A DNA stretch of 64,000 nt, taken from Bursaphelenchus xylophilus (taxonomy: Eukaryota; Nematoda; Chromadorea; Rhabditida; Aphelenchoididae). Each line of letters starts with the position of its first letter. Position 1 is the first letter of the stretch. The DNA lies in assembly GCA_904066235.2 (NCBI GenBank), contig CAJFCV020000003.1, positions 682,001-746,000 on the forward strand, in the 5' to 3' direction. A program made the translations under genes and the position numbers. Shown in pieces: positions 10,701 through 21,006 of the stretch. The notes under the pieces are model-generated. The model did no database searches, was not told where the DNA came from, and saw only the letters and a list, made by a program, of their open reading frames with translations.

Positions 10701-13215
10701 TATGATTGGATTTCTCGTCAACTCGTTGCATATGGCTGCAGACAAAAAATTAACTGGCTATGACAATCTAACATCAGTGATCCAGCCAGAGGACAGCGTC
10801 AGCAAAGAGCCTATTTTCGCTGCAACCACCGTTACAAACGAAGCAGTTGAACTGCCAAAGACCGAGAGCCAAATTGCAAGACAATTAGCCCACCTGAACG
10901 TAAAAAATCTCATTGCGATTCTGTTTTTAATCCAACTCTCCGTGCCGATCACAGGCTACGAGGCGGTCAACCGAATAGCCTGCACACTCACCGCGGCCGC
11001 ATTTATTTATGTAAGGCACAACAGTTTCTTGGAAAATGAATGGATGGTTTATATGGGCGGGATCTCGTATTCCGTTTACCTGATTCACTGGCCGATCATC
11101 ACGCTGTATAACTACAAAAACGTCAGCCGCGAAAACGCGATGACATTTGCGGGTAAGATTTCGAAAAAAACTCAAATGATCGATTCCAGTCTGTCGGGAA
11201 AATAATGAGCACACTGTGGCTGCACCGCTCGCGCCGCTAGAATGAAAAGTAACTTGGGTTTGCCCCCGAAGACAATTCATTTTCTCGGCGGCGATGCGAT
11301 TCTCGATGCTCATTATTTTCCCGACAAACTGATAAAACTAGGGTCAAAATAAAAGATTTCAATTTCTTAAGACCTTGCTAAGGCTCGTTGCTTCCCCTGA
11401 ACAGGTATTCGGGGCTCGTTGTATCGAGGTTTTACTCTATTTCTTACCTTCTATCAACAAAACTTGAAAGACCCTACTACCTGCTGGAATTGAGGGTTGA
11501 AAACTTTCCCTTAAAAAGCCGCTAACATTTCGCAATTTTCCAATGTTTCAGCTGGTTTTCTCATTGCACAAAGCTGCATCCTCTTGAGCGTCCTTGTTGA
11601 GGATTGGTTTCAACGGCTCCGCGCGATAACAACCACCTTTTTACGGCTTCTCGTTGTCATTGTCGGATTGTACGCTGCACTAATTGTCGTGTTCGCCCTC
11701 TCTCCGAGGGTTCCGCCGCCGGCGAGTTTGGTGGACATCTCCCTGGACAATTACGATGAGTTTATCACCTATTCGATGAGGGAATTCGACAATCGACAAA
11801 ACTTACGGCTGACGCGCGACGAGCTAATCGAACTGAACGAGAAGATCAGCGACTTCTCTTTTTATTTTTCGAAAAACAACAGGCTCCATAACAGAACAAT
11901 GACGACTAGGCCGAAAGTTTTGCATCAAGTCGAGGTTTGTTTTCAAAAAAAAAAAACGAAAAGATCAGTATTTTTTGTTAGTCTGTCGATAAAATAACGT
12001 GGATTGCTCGCGCCTTGGCCCATTATCGCTTGGCGGCCCCGGCCGGAGATTTGGTGTCGGATTGCGACGAGGCGAGACATTTTACTGCGACAAATCCACA
12101 TTATTTTCCCGACAGACTGGTATTTTAAATCGTCGCGTCACAAATAAGTTTTAACGACGTCGCAACGTCGGCGCACCGTGCAAACGGTTTTTTTCGAAGT
12201 GTACGAAAAGGAAAAAAAAATATTAATTTTCAGGGAACCGGAGAGCTGGAAATTTTGATAACTGGCAACAGCGTCGCTGGGGATTTGTACTTTGGAGTGT
12301 GGGGCCGATTGAAGCACAGGTTCAGAAGGCTCACTCTGTATTTTGCCACCGGAATCACTCCGTTCTTCAAGGACGAGGACGGCAATCATGCTGCGGATTT
12401 TGTCGATTTTATCGCCAATTTTGACCGACCAATCGATGTCGTGGTTTTTCGATACACGTATGTTCGAAAGCCTTCTGATTATTATATATCAGTTCTATAT
12501 CAGTCTGTCGGGAAAATAATGTGCACGTTTTTCTGCGACAAAACCACATTATTTTCCCGACACACTCATATATTCGTTGTGCTGATGCACAGGCCGATAT
12601 GAATTTTTGAAATTTCAGACACAACCGAGTCCGAGGAAACCACAAATACGTAGAAAATATGATGAGGATGGACGCCCAAAATCTTTTCCAAAAAGTCAGC
12701 AATTTGTCGCCAAAACAGATCATTATAGCGACAGCGGAGTACGAAGCGAACTTCAGTCATCAAAAGTTCGCCAAATCGCTTCAGAGCAAAGCCGACAACA
12801 TGACGTTTGATGAATTCAATTTTTCGCTTAAAGTAATGATGTCACCTGTGTTTTCTTTCATCTCTGGACTATATCAGTCTGTCGGGAAAATAATGTTTTT
12901 TTTTCCCGACAGACTGATAAATTCATTTTTGAGAAAGCGTTGTACCCACCTTCCTGTCAACGTCAAGTTTCGTTTTTCCAGGAGATCGAGCAACGAAATT
13001 TGGAGCTGGACAAAGCCACCATGGGAATAGATTGCGAAAAATGTCACTTTGTAGACCTTTATCGACGGCTTTGCGATCCAACTGAGGACAAGTGTATGGC
13101 CGTTGACAAACACGGCTTTGCAAACTACAAAGACGGGCATCACTCAACAATGTTTGGGTCATTTCACTTTGCCCACGAGCTTATACTCTTCATGAGCAGA
13201 CTCGGCATTTTATAG
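7714..13215 (+). CDS. OAC-type O-acyltransferase, Acyltransferase_3 plus SGNH, complete
   Basis: Seven exons: 7714-7817, 8419-8861, 10655-11152, 11552-11934, 12234-12457, 12619-12832, 12982-13215; 699 residues, all junctions in phase. Exon 1 has the R..V...VLFHLWP block with the putative catalytic His and GYLGVD. Exon 2 has ISGYLMHHILS, FYFRRVGRIVPEY and FLHTWSLAAELQFYLIVP. Exon 3 has SRIWQFMIGFLV and SYSVYLIHWPIITL. These make the roughly ten-helix acyl-transfer domain, which in this family passes an acyl group across or within a membrane. The C-terminal SGNH-like domain shows block I GNSVAGDLYFGVW and the terminal D-x-x-H in YKDGHHSTMFGS, with paired cysteines (CEKC, C). Family role: O-acylation of extracellular glycans or lipids; the substrate is not known. 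Intron 2 contains a MITE and a 1.5 kb hairpin element; introns 3, 4, 5 and 6 each contain a MITE. Confidence 0.9.
8909..9051. repeat. TCTGTCGGG MITE, core B
   Basis: In OAC intron 2, directly abutting the left end of the 1.5 kb hairpin element. Confidence 0.75.
9053..10539. mobile_element. 1.5-kb hairpin element with about 500-bp inverted arms
   Basis: The left arm (about 9053-9560) reappears inverted as the right arm (about 10032-10539). The outermost 190 bp of the two arms translate identically from the two strands. The ends read ACTGGTTGACAAAATTTTC. The roughly 470-bp loop has no recognisable transposase. Inserted in intron 2 of the OAC gene. A second copy, a single arm broken by three later insertions, lies at 44262-50743. 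Likely a non-autonomous foldback DNA transposon; superfamily not assigned. Confidence 0.75.
11186..11334. repeat. TCTGTCGGG MITE, core A
   Basis: In OAC intron 3, 34 nt after the donor; both ends intact. Confidence 0.75.
11979..12122. repeat. TCTGTCGGG MITE, core B
   Basis: In OAC intron 4. The left end has GATAAAATAACG in place of GGGAAAATAATG. Confidence 0.7.
12498..12570. repeat. Short TCTGTCGGG MITE (about 73 bp)
   Basis: Internally deleted core B copy: the arms are retained with only about 15 bp of loop. In OAC intron 5. Confidence 0.7.
12872..12919. repeat. Terminal-repeat-only MITE (48 bp)
   Basis: The two terminal repeats are separated only by a T-run, so no core remains. In OAC intron 6. 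Confidence 0.75.
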
Positions 13216-13283
13216 CGGTCATATAACTTTACAGTACTGCAGCATAAACATTTGGATCGGTCTGAATGCGAAGAGTCACCTTG

Positions 13284-13442
13284 TATCACTCTGTCGGGAA
13301 GATAATGTGGATTTGTCGCAGCAAGACTCTTCGCCTTTCCGCAGCCTCGCATCAAATCACTAGCCACGGCAGGCCGTCGCACAGCGATGATGTATGATTC
13401 CAAGGTGCGACAAATCCACATTATTTTCCCCACAGACTCATG
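13284..13442. repeat. TCTGTCGGG MITE, core B
   Basis: Lies 68 bp after the OAC stop codon; both ends recognisable with single changes. Confidence 0.7.
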
Positions 13443-14170
13443 ACACTGATTTTATTGTCAAATTACCGGGGCTTTTGCCGGCCCACCCCAGTTCTTCTTC
13501 CAGATTAATCCGCGCACTCCCGCTTCTCCGCAGCTTGATTCGGGTAAAAGATTATTGGTTATCGGCGGAAAACTCGACGAAATGAGGTCGAGTTCCCTCT
13601 ATTTGAGTTACGAAGCCCCGAAACGCGTCATCAATTAAATTTTCGTATAACAAACCTCTTCAATCTCTCATTATTAACCGGAACGCGCTTCCTAATAAAC
13701 TTGGGGTTGATGCCACACTTGCAGTCATAATGTGTTGGTGGCCGGCTTGCGGTTAGAAAGTTTTCAAGCAAGACGACCGTTAATAGCAGTTGGCAGCTTA
13801 CCGGTCCACTCCGTGCGTCTCAAAGCGTTTGTGGGGCGGAAATATATCTAACACCGGTTGTCCTAATACACTGCCCTAGAAAAGCTCACTCAAACCAGAA
13901 CAATTACCAATCACCTCTTTATCCTCCAAAATATCACAACACACGACGGCCGAGTATGTATATGCCCGCAATACGCACAATAGAGACGGATAAATTCTAG
14001 CGCAAGTAGCTGACCGCTCACCATGCTGCTTCTTCGCCAATTGTCCACACGCTCTGATGGCCAATCACTCGTTCAGGCTGCGACTTCCAAACTAATCTTC
14101 CTTTCTTTCTGTAGAGAAGAAGAACGACCGATCTCCATTACAATTATTCTGTCTTTTATGTAAATTGTCT
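13443..14170. other. No gene recognised
   Basis: No exon seen. 14005-14085 repeats the sequence at 3715-3800 (CTGCTTCTTCGCCAATTGTC shared), pointing to a dispersed repeat. Confidence 0.45.
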
Positions 14171-14284
14171 TTACTTGTGGGCTGCTCCTATATAAGGGTG
14201 AAATTAAGTCACTTTATGTCGAATCTTTGTGTTGGCGGTTTAGTAGTTAGTGGGACTTCAACACTTTCCAAATCCACGTCCCGG

Positions 14285-14640
14285 CCGGTTGCGACGGAAT
14301 GCCAATGTCCTTTCGGGTTCCGTTGCCACGAATTTGCATATTCCCACGGAATGACCGAAAAATTGGTATAAAAGGAAGAGAAATCGCCAATTATTATGAT
14401 TATTTTGTGTTTGTTTTCCCGGTTGATGTTTGCAATAAATTGTATTTACTATTTGTCTATTAGTATTGTGTCTATGGTCTCTTGTGTTGTTGGAGTCAAG
14501 CATCGTGAGTTCATTTGTGAAGTTGTTGCCTAGGGCATAATTAGTTATATTGTCGCTTGTTTCTGCTGTCGTTGTATTCGCATAGGGCTAGGTATCTTAG
14601 GTAGAACTAGATTAGGGTCCCTTACTACTTGACCTATACC
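14285..14640 (+). repeat. Solo-LTR-like sequence
   Basis: Promoter-like layout: AATTTGCATATTCCCACGGA, then GGTATAAAAGG (about 14366), then CAATAAATTG (about 14431), then a GT-rich tail. The same order and partial identity occur at 33107-33545. No PBS, PPT or coding region is seen, so a solo LTR is inferred and the boundaries are approximate. Confidence 0.4.
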
Positions 14641-15634
14641 AAGGTCTTGACACCGTGCCGGGATGCAGCAAGGGGTTGAATTCTGTTGCGGTGGCTGTAT
14701 CCTCTAACATGAAAGAAGCTTGGAGATGGCCAAGGACTTACCCTGCTTGTTTTGTCGACCAAATTCATACAACTACGATATTAATCGCACCGCCTTATTC
14801 CTTTGGCTTTGGTGTTCATTCTACTGGGTCTTATCCTTACCCTAAAGTGGATTCCCTGAGAATAGCGATTGGCCAAGAAACCTGACCCTCATTTCTGCCG
14901 ACTCCAATCAACAGCTATTGTCAAATTAAGATCTGAAATAATAGATAATGCGTTGCTTTGTGTATGATTGTGTAACGCAGTGTGCAGCTTAACCACTAAA
15001 CACAGCCTGAAAATACGGCGTCGGAAGGAAGCTTCAAAAAATCGCCAAAAAGATTGTAATCGGTCCCGATAGATCCCAAGAATTAGGTGGATTGCCTTTT
15101 ATCTATACTTAATCGGCCAAAGCCGAAAGAATTCGATCTTCGCGCAAAATCTCCGCCATATATCCGAGTTTTTTTGCTCCCAACACTACTTGTCTCATGC
15201 AAGGACCTCTTTTTAAAAGACGATTTTTGGCTCGCTGCGTCAGCGGTGGACATAGGAAAAAATCGATTTTGAGTTTTTTGCACAAAAATGACCGTCGACA
15301 TGTGCTAAGGAAAAGCGAACCACAGTTTTTCTTAATTCTGCCCGGAAGGCATAAATTTGCTTAAATTTGTCTTTTTTGGAATTTTCGACCTGGTGACGTC
15401 ATAGAAAGAGCAAATCACCCAAAGCTTTGCTTGTATACGTTTTCGACCATTGGGAATTCATTTTTTTGAAAATCAAGTCTCTCAGATTACTGTAACATAG
15501 GCATATTGTAATCCGGTCGATAAAAATCGACCGTAACTCCTTCGTATCAAAAAACCCACAAGATTTTATTTAAGATTCGGAATCAGCATGAAATTCTGCA
15601 TAGTATACACATAATGTGAGGTCATAACTCCAGG

Positions 15635-15710
15635 GGGGAGATCGTGTAGTATATTGGATTTTGGCAAAAATTACGTTTGAAAGGTCGCGGGTTCGATCCC
15701 CGCTTGGTGC
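15635..15710 (+). repeat. tRNA-related segment (left arm)
   Basis: Contains GGTTCGATCCC (15690-15700), a perfect B box, in a 5-bp T stem (GCGGG/CCCGC), with an A-box-like GTGTAGTATATTGGAT upstream. The acceptor stem does not pair, so it is a tRNA-derived relic, not a functional tRNA. Confidence 0.5.
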
Positions 15711-16525
15711 AAATATTGAAAACACGGCGGAAATCGCGTTTAATGGACACGTCAGGGTTATGTGAGATACACTAAGCAATTTTAAACATTAATTCATATC
15801 TAATTGCGATTAAAAATGATTTTATATAACTGAATATGCAAAAAATGAAACTGCTTCAAACCGCTTGAAATTGGCAACACTTATTCTAGGGACAATTGTA
15901 AGAAACTTTCCCGTTAACTTTTTTTGGTAGATCACCGTACCATGGATTACTGTAGAATTAAACGTGTCCTGATTAACAGCAATTTTCTTCAAAATTCTTA
16001 CATAAAATATTAAATCGTTTTAATTAGTGGCTTTAGATAGCGAAAAGATGCACCTTCTATATATGAAAGAAAATTCGCCCTTAATTGCAACGCGTCTTGA
16101 CGTCGTAATCAATCGGTGAAAGTGCGTCAAATAACTCGGCCGTTCCAAACGGTACAGCCATAAAAATTTTCTTGTACACAGGAAAACTCTCTCTTAACCA
16201 TTCTGAGCACAATCACGGCAATCCGACTTCTCTGCGCCATGTGGTACAGGAAAAACCAAATCAGGTTTAATGTTACAGTAATCATGGTACGGTGATCTAC
16301 CAAAAAAAGTTAACGGAAAAGTTTCTTACAATTGTCCCTAGAATAAGTGTTGACAATTTCAAGCGGTTTGAAGCAGTTTTATTTTTTGCCTATTCAGTCT
16401 CCAAAAATTATATAAAATCAGTTTTAATCGCAATTAGTATGAATTAATCTTTAAAATTGCTTAGTGTATCTCACATAATCCTGAGGTGTCCATTAAACGT
16501 GATTTCCGCCGTGTTTTCAATATTT

Positions 16526-16602
16526 GCACCAAGCGGGGATCGAACCCGCGACCTTTCAAACGTAATTTTTGCCAAAATCCAATATACTACACGATCTCCC
16601 CC
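16526..16602 (-). repeat. tRNA-related segment (right arm)
   Basis: Inverted copy of the tRNA-like segment of the left arm; B box and T stem preserved. Confidence 0.5.
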
Positions 16603-17034
16603 CTGGAGTTATGACCTCACATTATGTGTATACTATGCAGAATTTTATGCTGATTCCGAATCTGAAATAAAATCCTGTGGGGTTTTTGATACGAAGGAGT
16701 TACGGTCGATTTTTATCGACCGGGTTACAATATGCCTATGTTACAGTAATCTGAGAGACTTGATTTTCAAAAAAATGAATTGCCAATGGCCGAAAACGTA
16801 TACAAGCAAAAGTTTGGGTGTTTTGCTCTTTCTATGACGTCACCAGGTCGAAAATTCCCAAAAAGACAAATTTAAGCAAATTTATGCCTTCCGGGCAGAA
16901 TTGAGAAAAACTGTGGTTCGCTTTTCTTTAGCACATGTCGACGGTCATTTTTGTGCAAAAAACTCAAAATCGATTTTTTCCTATGTCCCGGGTCCATTAC
17001 GGGCTGACGCAGCGAGCCAAAAATCGTCTTTTAA

Positions 17035-17501
17035 GATTCGCTGCGCCCAGATTGGGTTCAAAGATTCTGTGGGCGTTTTCTTCGTTGCCGAGGCTAGAGA
17101 ATTTAAAGGTGGAGAAGTATCTCCATTTTCTCGGATTTAGTTGCTTGGAGCTTCATCCTCGATTACGATGCTTAGCCTAAGCGTAAGAAACAAGCTGCCG
17201 CTTTTTTTGATTACTGTAAGCAGTAAGAAAGGACAAATAAAATTACGCCACTTTCATCTTTTCGTCATTGTTGTGTATGGGAGAGGCTATGACTGTTCGG
17301 ATCGTTTCATTTTGTTGACGAGTTTATTGTTAGCCTGGAGAAAGCCGGGATTTTATAAATTATTTACAAGCCATCAGTATATTATAACTGGCAAGTTCGT
17401 AAAGTCGCTTTTCTCGCAAGTTATCGCGTCGTATACTCCTTAGAGACCTTACTCCGTTGATGGTTTAAAAGCCTCTATTCCATTTTGCACCGTGCATCGA
17501 A
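17035..17501. other. No gene recognised
   Basis: Short open frames only, without splice or family support; no clear repeat. Confidence 0.4.
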
Positions 17502-17650
17502 ATACCGGATAAATAATGAGCACAATGTCAGTGCGATGACAGCGTCGTCGCAGTCAGAAACAAATTGAGTTTGCCGGAACACAATTCATTTTCCCGACAG
17601 CGATGCGGTTATCAATGTGACAAAGCGCCCACTATTTTTCCCACAGACAC
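17502..17650. repeat. TCTGTCGGG MITE, core A, eroded ends
   Basis: The core is clear (GACACAATTCATTTTCCCG...GCGATGCGGTT), but both terminal repeats carry several changes. Confidence 0.55.
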
Positions 17651-17881
17651 ACTTGTGCATCGATGTTGTTAGAACAAATATATCGCTCTTTGAAGGACCC
17701 ATTCGACACCAACTTGCTCCGGATTTGCATTTCAATTTTTGTGACAAAACGTTCCGCTCTACAGTGAGTGGTATTAGGCCTTAAAAAAGGCAAAATTTTG
17801 TGCCCGCGCCAGTGCTACACACAGAAGAGGGAATTACACACGACTCGAAGGGTCGTTATTTTTTAAAACTGTGGTAGGATC

Positions 17882-19789
17882 ATGTTTAAGCTGCTGCCTA
17901 AGGGCAATGAGGATGAGGTGAAGCAAAGTAAGTGTCATTTCTGGATTAATCCATCTTTTAAATTATCCCCCATTGTCACCACTCTTGGTGGTACGCCCTT
18001 CCCATATCATATTTACCACAGGGTCGCCTCTTAGTTCAACTGCCCTGTCCGAATCCAACCTTATCCACCAGTCATGTCTTTCGCGCTTTGAGCTTGATTA
18101 CTTTCAGATCCGGCGCTTATCGTGTTCGATACTGTATCATGTCTCCGATCTCGGCGGACCTACCTTTTTTGCGTCCTCCTTTTCTTTATTATGTTTCTTT
18201 ACGCCTCCACAGTAATGAACCCCATCAAAACACAGCTACAAATCTCCAATTCCAACTATTTCAAAAAGCCTCCCGGCACAGAGGACCTGAATTGTGCATG
18301 GGTTTTGGACGGGAACCACCCGGAATACATTAAAATGTTGGCAGCAAATAGGACAGTCTACAACGATCCTGCTGACGAATCCGAACTTCCCATGGACTGT
18401 GAATCCATCTATGAGAGGCATCGGTTCGTAACGGCTCCCACAAGCAATGAGGAAGAGGACTTCCCCATAGCGATTAGTCGCCTGGTTTATCGCGATTATT
18501 TCTATCATGAGATGGTATTGGCCGCGCTGTATCAGCCGCAGAATCATTACTGTTTTTCGGTCGACAGAAAGACAACTCCGCTCTTCCGAAAGCGATTCGA
18601 ATCCCTGGCGAAATGCTTCCCCAATGTGATTATATCGAATAACAGCAGAGAGTTGTACAGTTCCGGGTATAACCTCGACTGGGCCAATATTGATTGCCTG
18701 GCGGCGTTGAAGGCGGACAATCGCAGGTGGAAATACGTTATGGTGTTACAGGTAAGCACCCTTTGTCGGTTTTCGAAGACACAGCCCAGGCCCTCAGTGG
18801 GGAAATTGATGTGAATCCGCAGATGTGGATTACCAGACTTCATCGTTAATATAACATTTTTGCAGAACCATGACTTCCCTTCCAAGACAAACCGAGAAAT
18901 TGTTCAGATCTTCAAATGGCTTAACGGAACCACTGATATTTCGATAACGCACGGATTTGAACATAGAGTGAACTGGAACCTCACGTGGACCGTGAATAGT
19001 ATCGGGCTTTTTCGGAACGGTAATTTGCAGCGCGAAAAGTCTCACCACTTCTTTCCTCTAGTAATAGGATAAAAATTTCTTGTTATTTTTATCAGTCTGT
19101 TGGGAAAATAAAGACCTCAATGTCGATGCGCCAATCGCATCACTGAAGTGAAAAACAACTTCATCTTTCCGAGAGGCAACTTCTCGGCAGCGATGCGATT
19201 TTGAGGTGCGACAGAGTGGCCATTCTTCTCCCGACAGACTCGTATATAAATCCGAATTGCAGATTCTAAATTCAAACGGAAGTATGACGAGCAGGACGTT
19301 AAGCTCGTCTTCGCCAAAGGCGACAATGAAATGAGTGCTAGTCGAGGAGCAATTGACTACATTTTCGATGAGATGAATATAACCGAATTCGTCTCGCGGA
19401 TCAATCGAGAAGGCGTCTTCGGAGTTGATGAAATCGTGTTTCCAACCCTAATGTCGATGCCGGAACTGAACGTTCCCGGCCATTACACTCAGGAGTGCAC
19501 CGTATATCGCAAAATGAATACGTACATAACCCGACGGTCCAATTTTGGGAACAAATCAAAATGTTACAGTAAGAATTTCCGCCATGGGATCTGCATTTAC
19601 GGCGTGGAAGATTTGCGGGATCATGTGCATAACACGCCGTTCATCAACATCAACAAATTGATCCCGAGTTTCGACTTCAACGCAGTTGTCTGCGAACTGG
19701 AAGCGCTGCATAATCGGACGTTCTTAGTTCCGTTCGAAGAAGGCAACTTGAACAAAACGTACTACGATAATTTACGACAGGTGAGCTAA
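17882..19789 (+). CDS. Core-2/I-branching-type glycosyltransferase (GT14)
   Basis: Exons 17882-17927, 18108-18751, 18866-19019, 19263-19789; 456 residues, all junctions in phase. The start encodes MFKLLPKGNEDEVKQ; an anchor helix (YLFCVLLFFIMFLYA) follows in exon 2. The catalytic region contains FPIAISRLVYRDYFYHEMVLAALYQPQNHYCFSVD and RRWKYVMVLQNHDFPSKTNREIV, the N-terminal and central GT14 signatures; the last exon has ELNVPGHYTQEC and HGICIYGVEDLRDHV. Paralogue of the GT14 gene at 4702-7281, with the same intron phases. As in that copy, the frame runs over a perfect donor (CAG/GTGAGC) and stops two codons later, so an alternative 3' exon is possible. A broken inverted piece of the last exon lies at 20342-20537. 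Expected to be a Golgi GlcNAc- or xylosyl-transferase. Confidence 0.87.
19090..19245. repeat. TCTGTCGGG MITE, core A
   Basis: In the last intron of the GT14 gene; its right end lies 17 nt before the exon at 19263. Confidence 0.7.
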
Positions 19790-19883
19790 AAACTGAAAAA
19801 AGTTTTTATAAGAGCGCCGTAGTTTTAGCTTTCTTAATTTTTGCGTGCGCAATGCGCTAGAGCACACATCAAACCTGCAGTAT

Positions 19884-20020
19884 TATCAATCCGTCAGGGA
19901 AATAAAGAGCATGGGGTTGCATCCGAAATCGCATTGCCGCCGAGATAATGAATTGTGCCGCGACAGAATCAATTTATTTTTCACTTCAGCGTTGTGGTTG
20001 GCGCAGCGACATTGGGTATA
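19884..20020. repeat. TCTGTCGGG MITE, core A, right end lost
   Basis: Left end TATCAATCCGTCAGGGAAATAA; the core runs to GCGCAGCGACATTG and then stops. Confidence 0.6.
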
Positions 20021-20341
20021 GCAGGTGGAAATTTGTAAAAAAAAAAGATATTTTCCACGGTTATGAAAAAGGAAATCTGAACTTTGCGGCGTCAAAACTA
20101 GGTCGCTACTTTCATTTTTCCCATCAGCAAGCCTAACCATATAATTTCAGGTAAAATACCGTAAGACAGGAAAATGCTAAATTCGGATCTCAATATCTGC
20201 CAGGAAAATAAACCTATCCTAGTTCGGACTAAACTACGTTGTAGTTCTATGGTGTTTTTACAGCCATAATAAAGAGTTTGAAAAAATGTTAAATCTGTGT
20301 ACGGTTGTGCAGGGAATTCTTTGCAGAACGGAGGTAAGAAC

Positions 20342-20537
20342 GTCAAATTATGCAGCGCTTACAGCTCGCAAACAACTGCGTTGAAGTCGAAACTCGGGGT
20401 CAATTTGTTGATGTTGATGAAGTTCAAACTATGGCGTTGAAGTTATGGACATGATCCCGCAAATCTTCAACGCCATCGATGCAGATCCCATGGCGGAAAT
20501 TCTTACCGCAGCATCTTTGTTTGTTCCCAAAATTGGC
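20342..20537 (-). pseudogene. GT14 last-exon fragment, inverted
   Basis: The minus strand reads NFGNKQRCCGKNFRHGICID, then GVEDLRDHVHN, matching the last exon of the GT14 gene at 17882-19789. After HVHN the frame is lost and stop codons appear, while nucleotide identity continues. It is closer to that gene than to the copy at 4702-7281, so it looks like a recent inverted partial duplication. Confidence 0.8.
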
Positions 20538-20559
20538 CCATCGAGTTACGTACGAGTTT

Positions 20560-21006
20560 CCAAGAAGTTTAAATTGATTTTAAAATGATGGTTGGGTTAA
20601 GTGGCTTCATTTCGTCATGCTGGGCTCAACACCGATACTGCATTTTTTGCATTACATTTCCGGAAAAAGTCTGGAAAAATTGTAGCGAAATGACTTCAAA
20701 TTTCCGGGCTTTCTTTTTTGCGTTTTTAAATAGATAGATACGACCTCCGCTACTTCCTCGGAGATTGCTTGCCCCGAGACATAGATAAGATGCCGATTTA
20801 ACTGAAAAAGCGGTATTTAAAATAGCCCGTCATCATCGCGCGAAAACATTGACTAGTTTAACTGCTAACTCCTTTAACTTCCCTGAATGATTTTAATCTT
20901 CTTGGCGAAGTTAGCGCGGCGGATGTTGAACATGCCAAAATAGAAACTCCTCGTGAAGTCTCTGTCAACCCAGCAATACCTTACGGTCAATCCATTGTGG
21001 AAGGCC
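20560..21006. other. Spacer upstream of OAC gene
   Basis: No coding or repeat signal. By position it should hold the promoter of the OAC gene starting at 21007. Confidence 0.4.

Larger units (their letters stand above)
15212..17034. mobile_element. 1.8-kb hairpin element with tRNA-like segments in both arms
   Basis: The left arm (about 15212-15970) is repeated in inverse orientation at about 16262-17034, with a loop of about 290 bp. Both arms contain ACTGTGGTTCGCTTTTC and GTCGATTTTTATCGACC sequence and a segment with a tRNA-type B box. Homology breaks at TTTTAA on both sides (15212 and 17034). No transposase is seen. Probably a non-autonomous foldback element. Confidence 0.7.

Noticed and set aside
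13876..14064. Conserved small gene because similar peptide recurs at 3699-4019
   Set aside because: The shared peptide comes from a dispersed nucleotide repeat (3715-3800 and 14005-14085), without start or splice context.
15635..15710. Functional tRNA gene
   Set aside because: B box and T stem are good, but the acceptor stem does not pair and the anticodon arm is poor; present twice in inverted arms of a repeat.
15570..15779. Peptide with APSGDRTRDLS that might suggest a conserved protein
   Set aside because: This is the familiar translation artefact of a tRNA B-box region; the nucleotide sequence is the tRNA-like segment in the hairpin arm.
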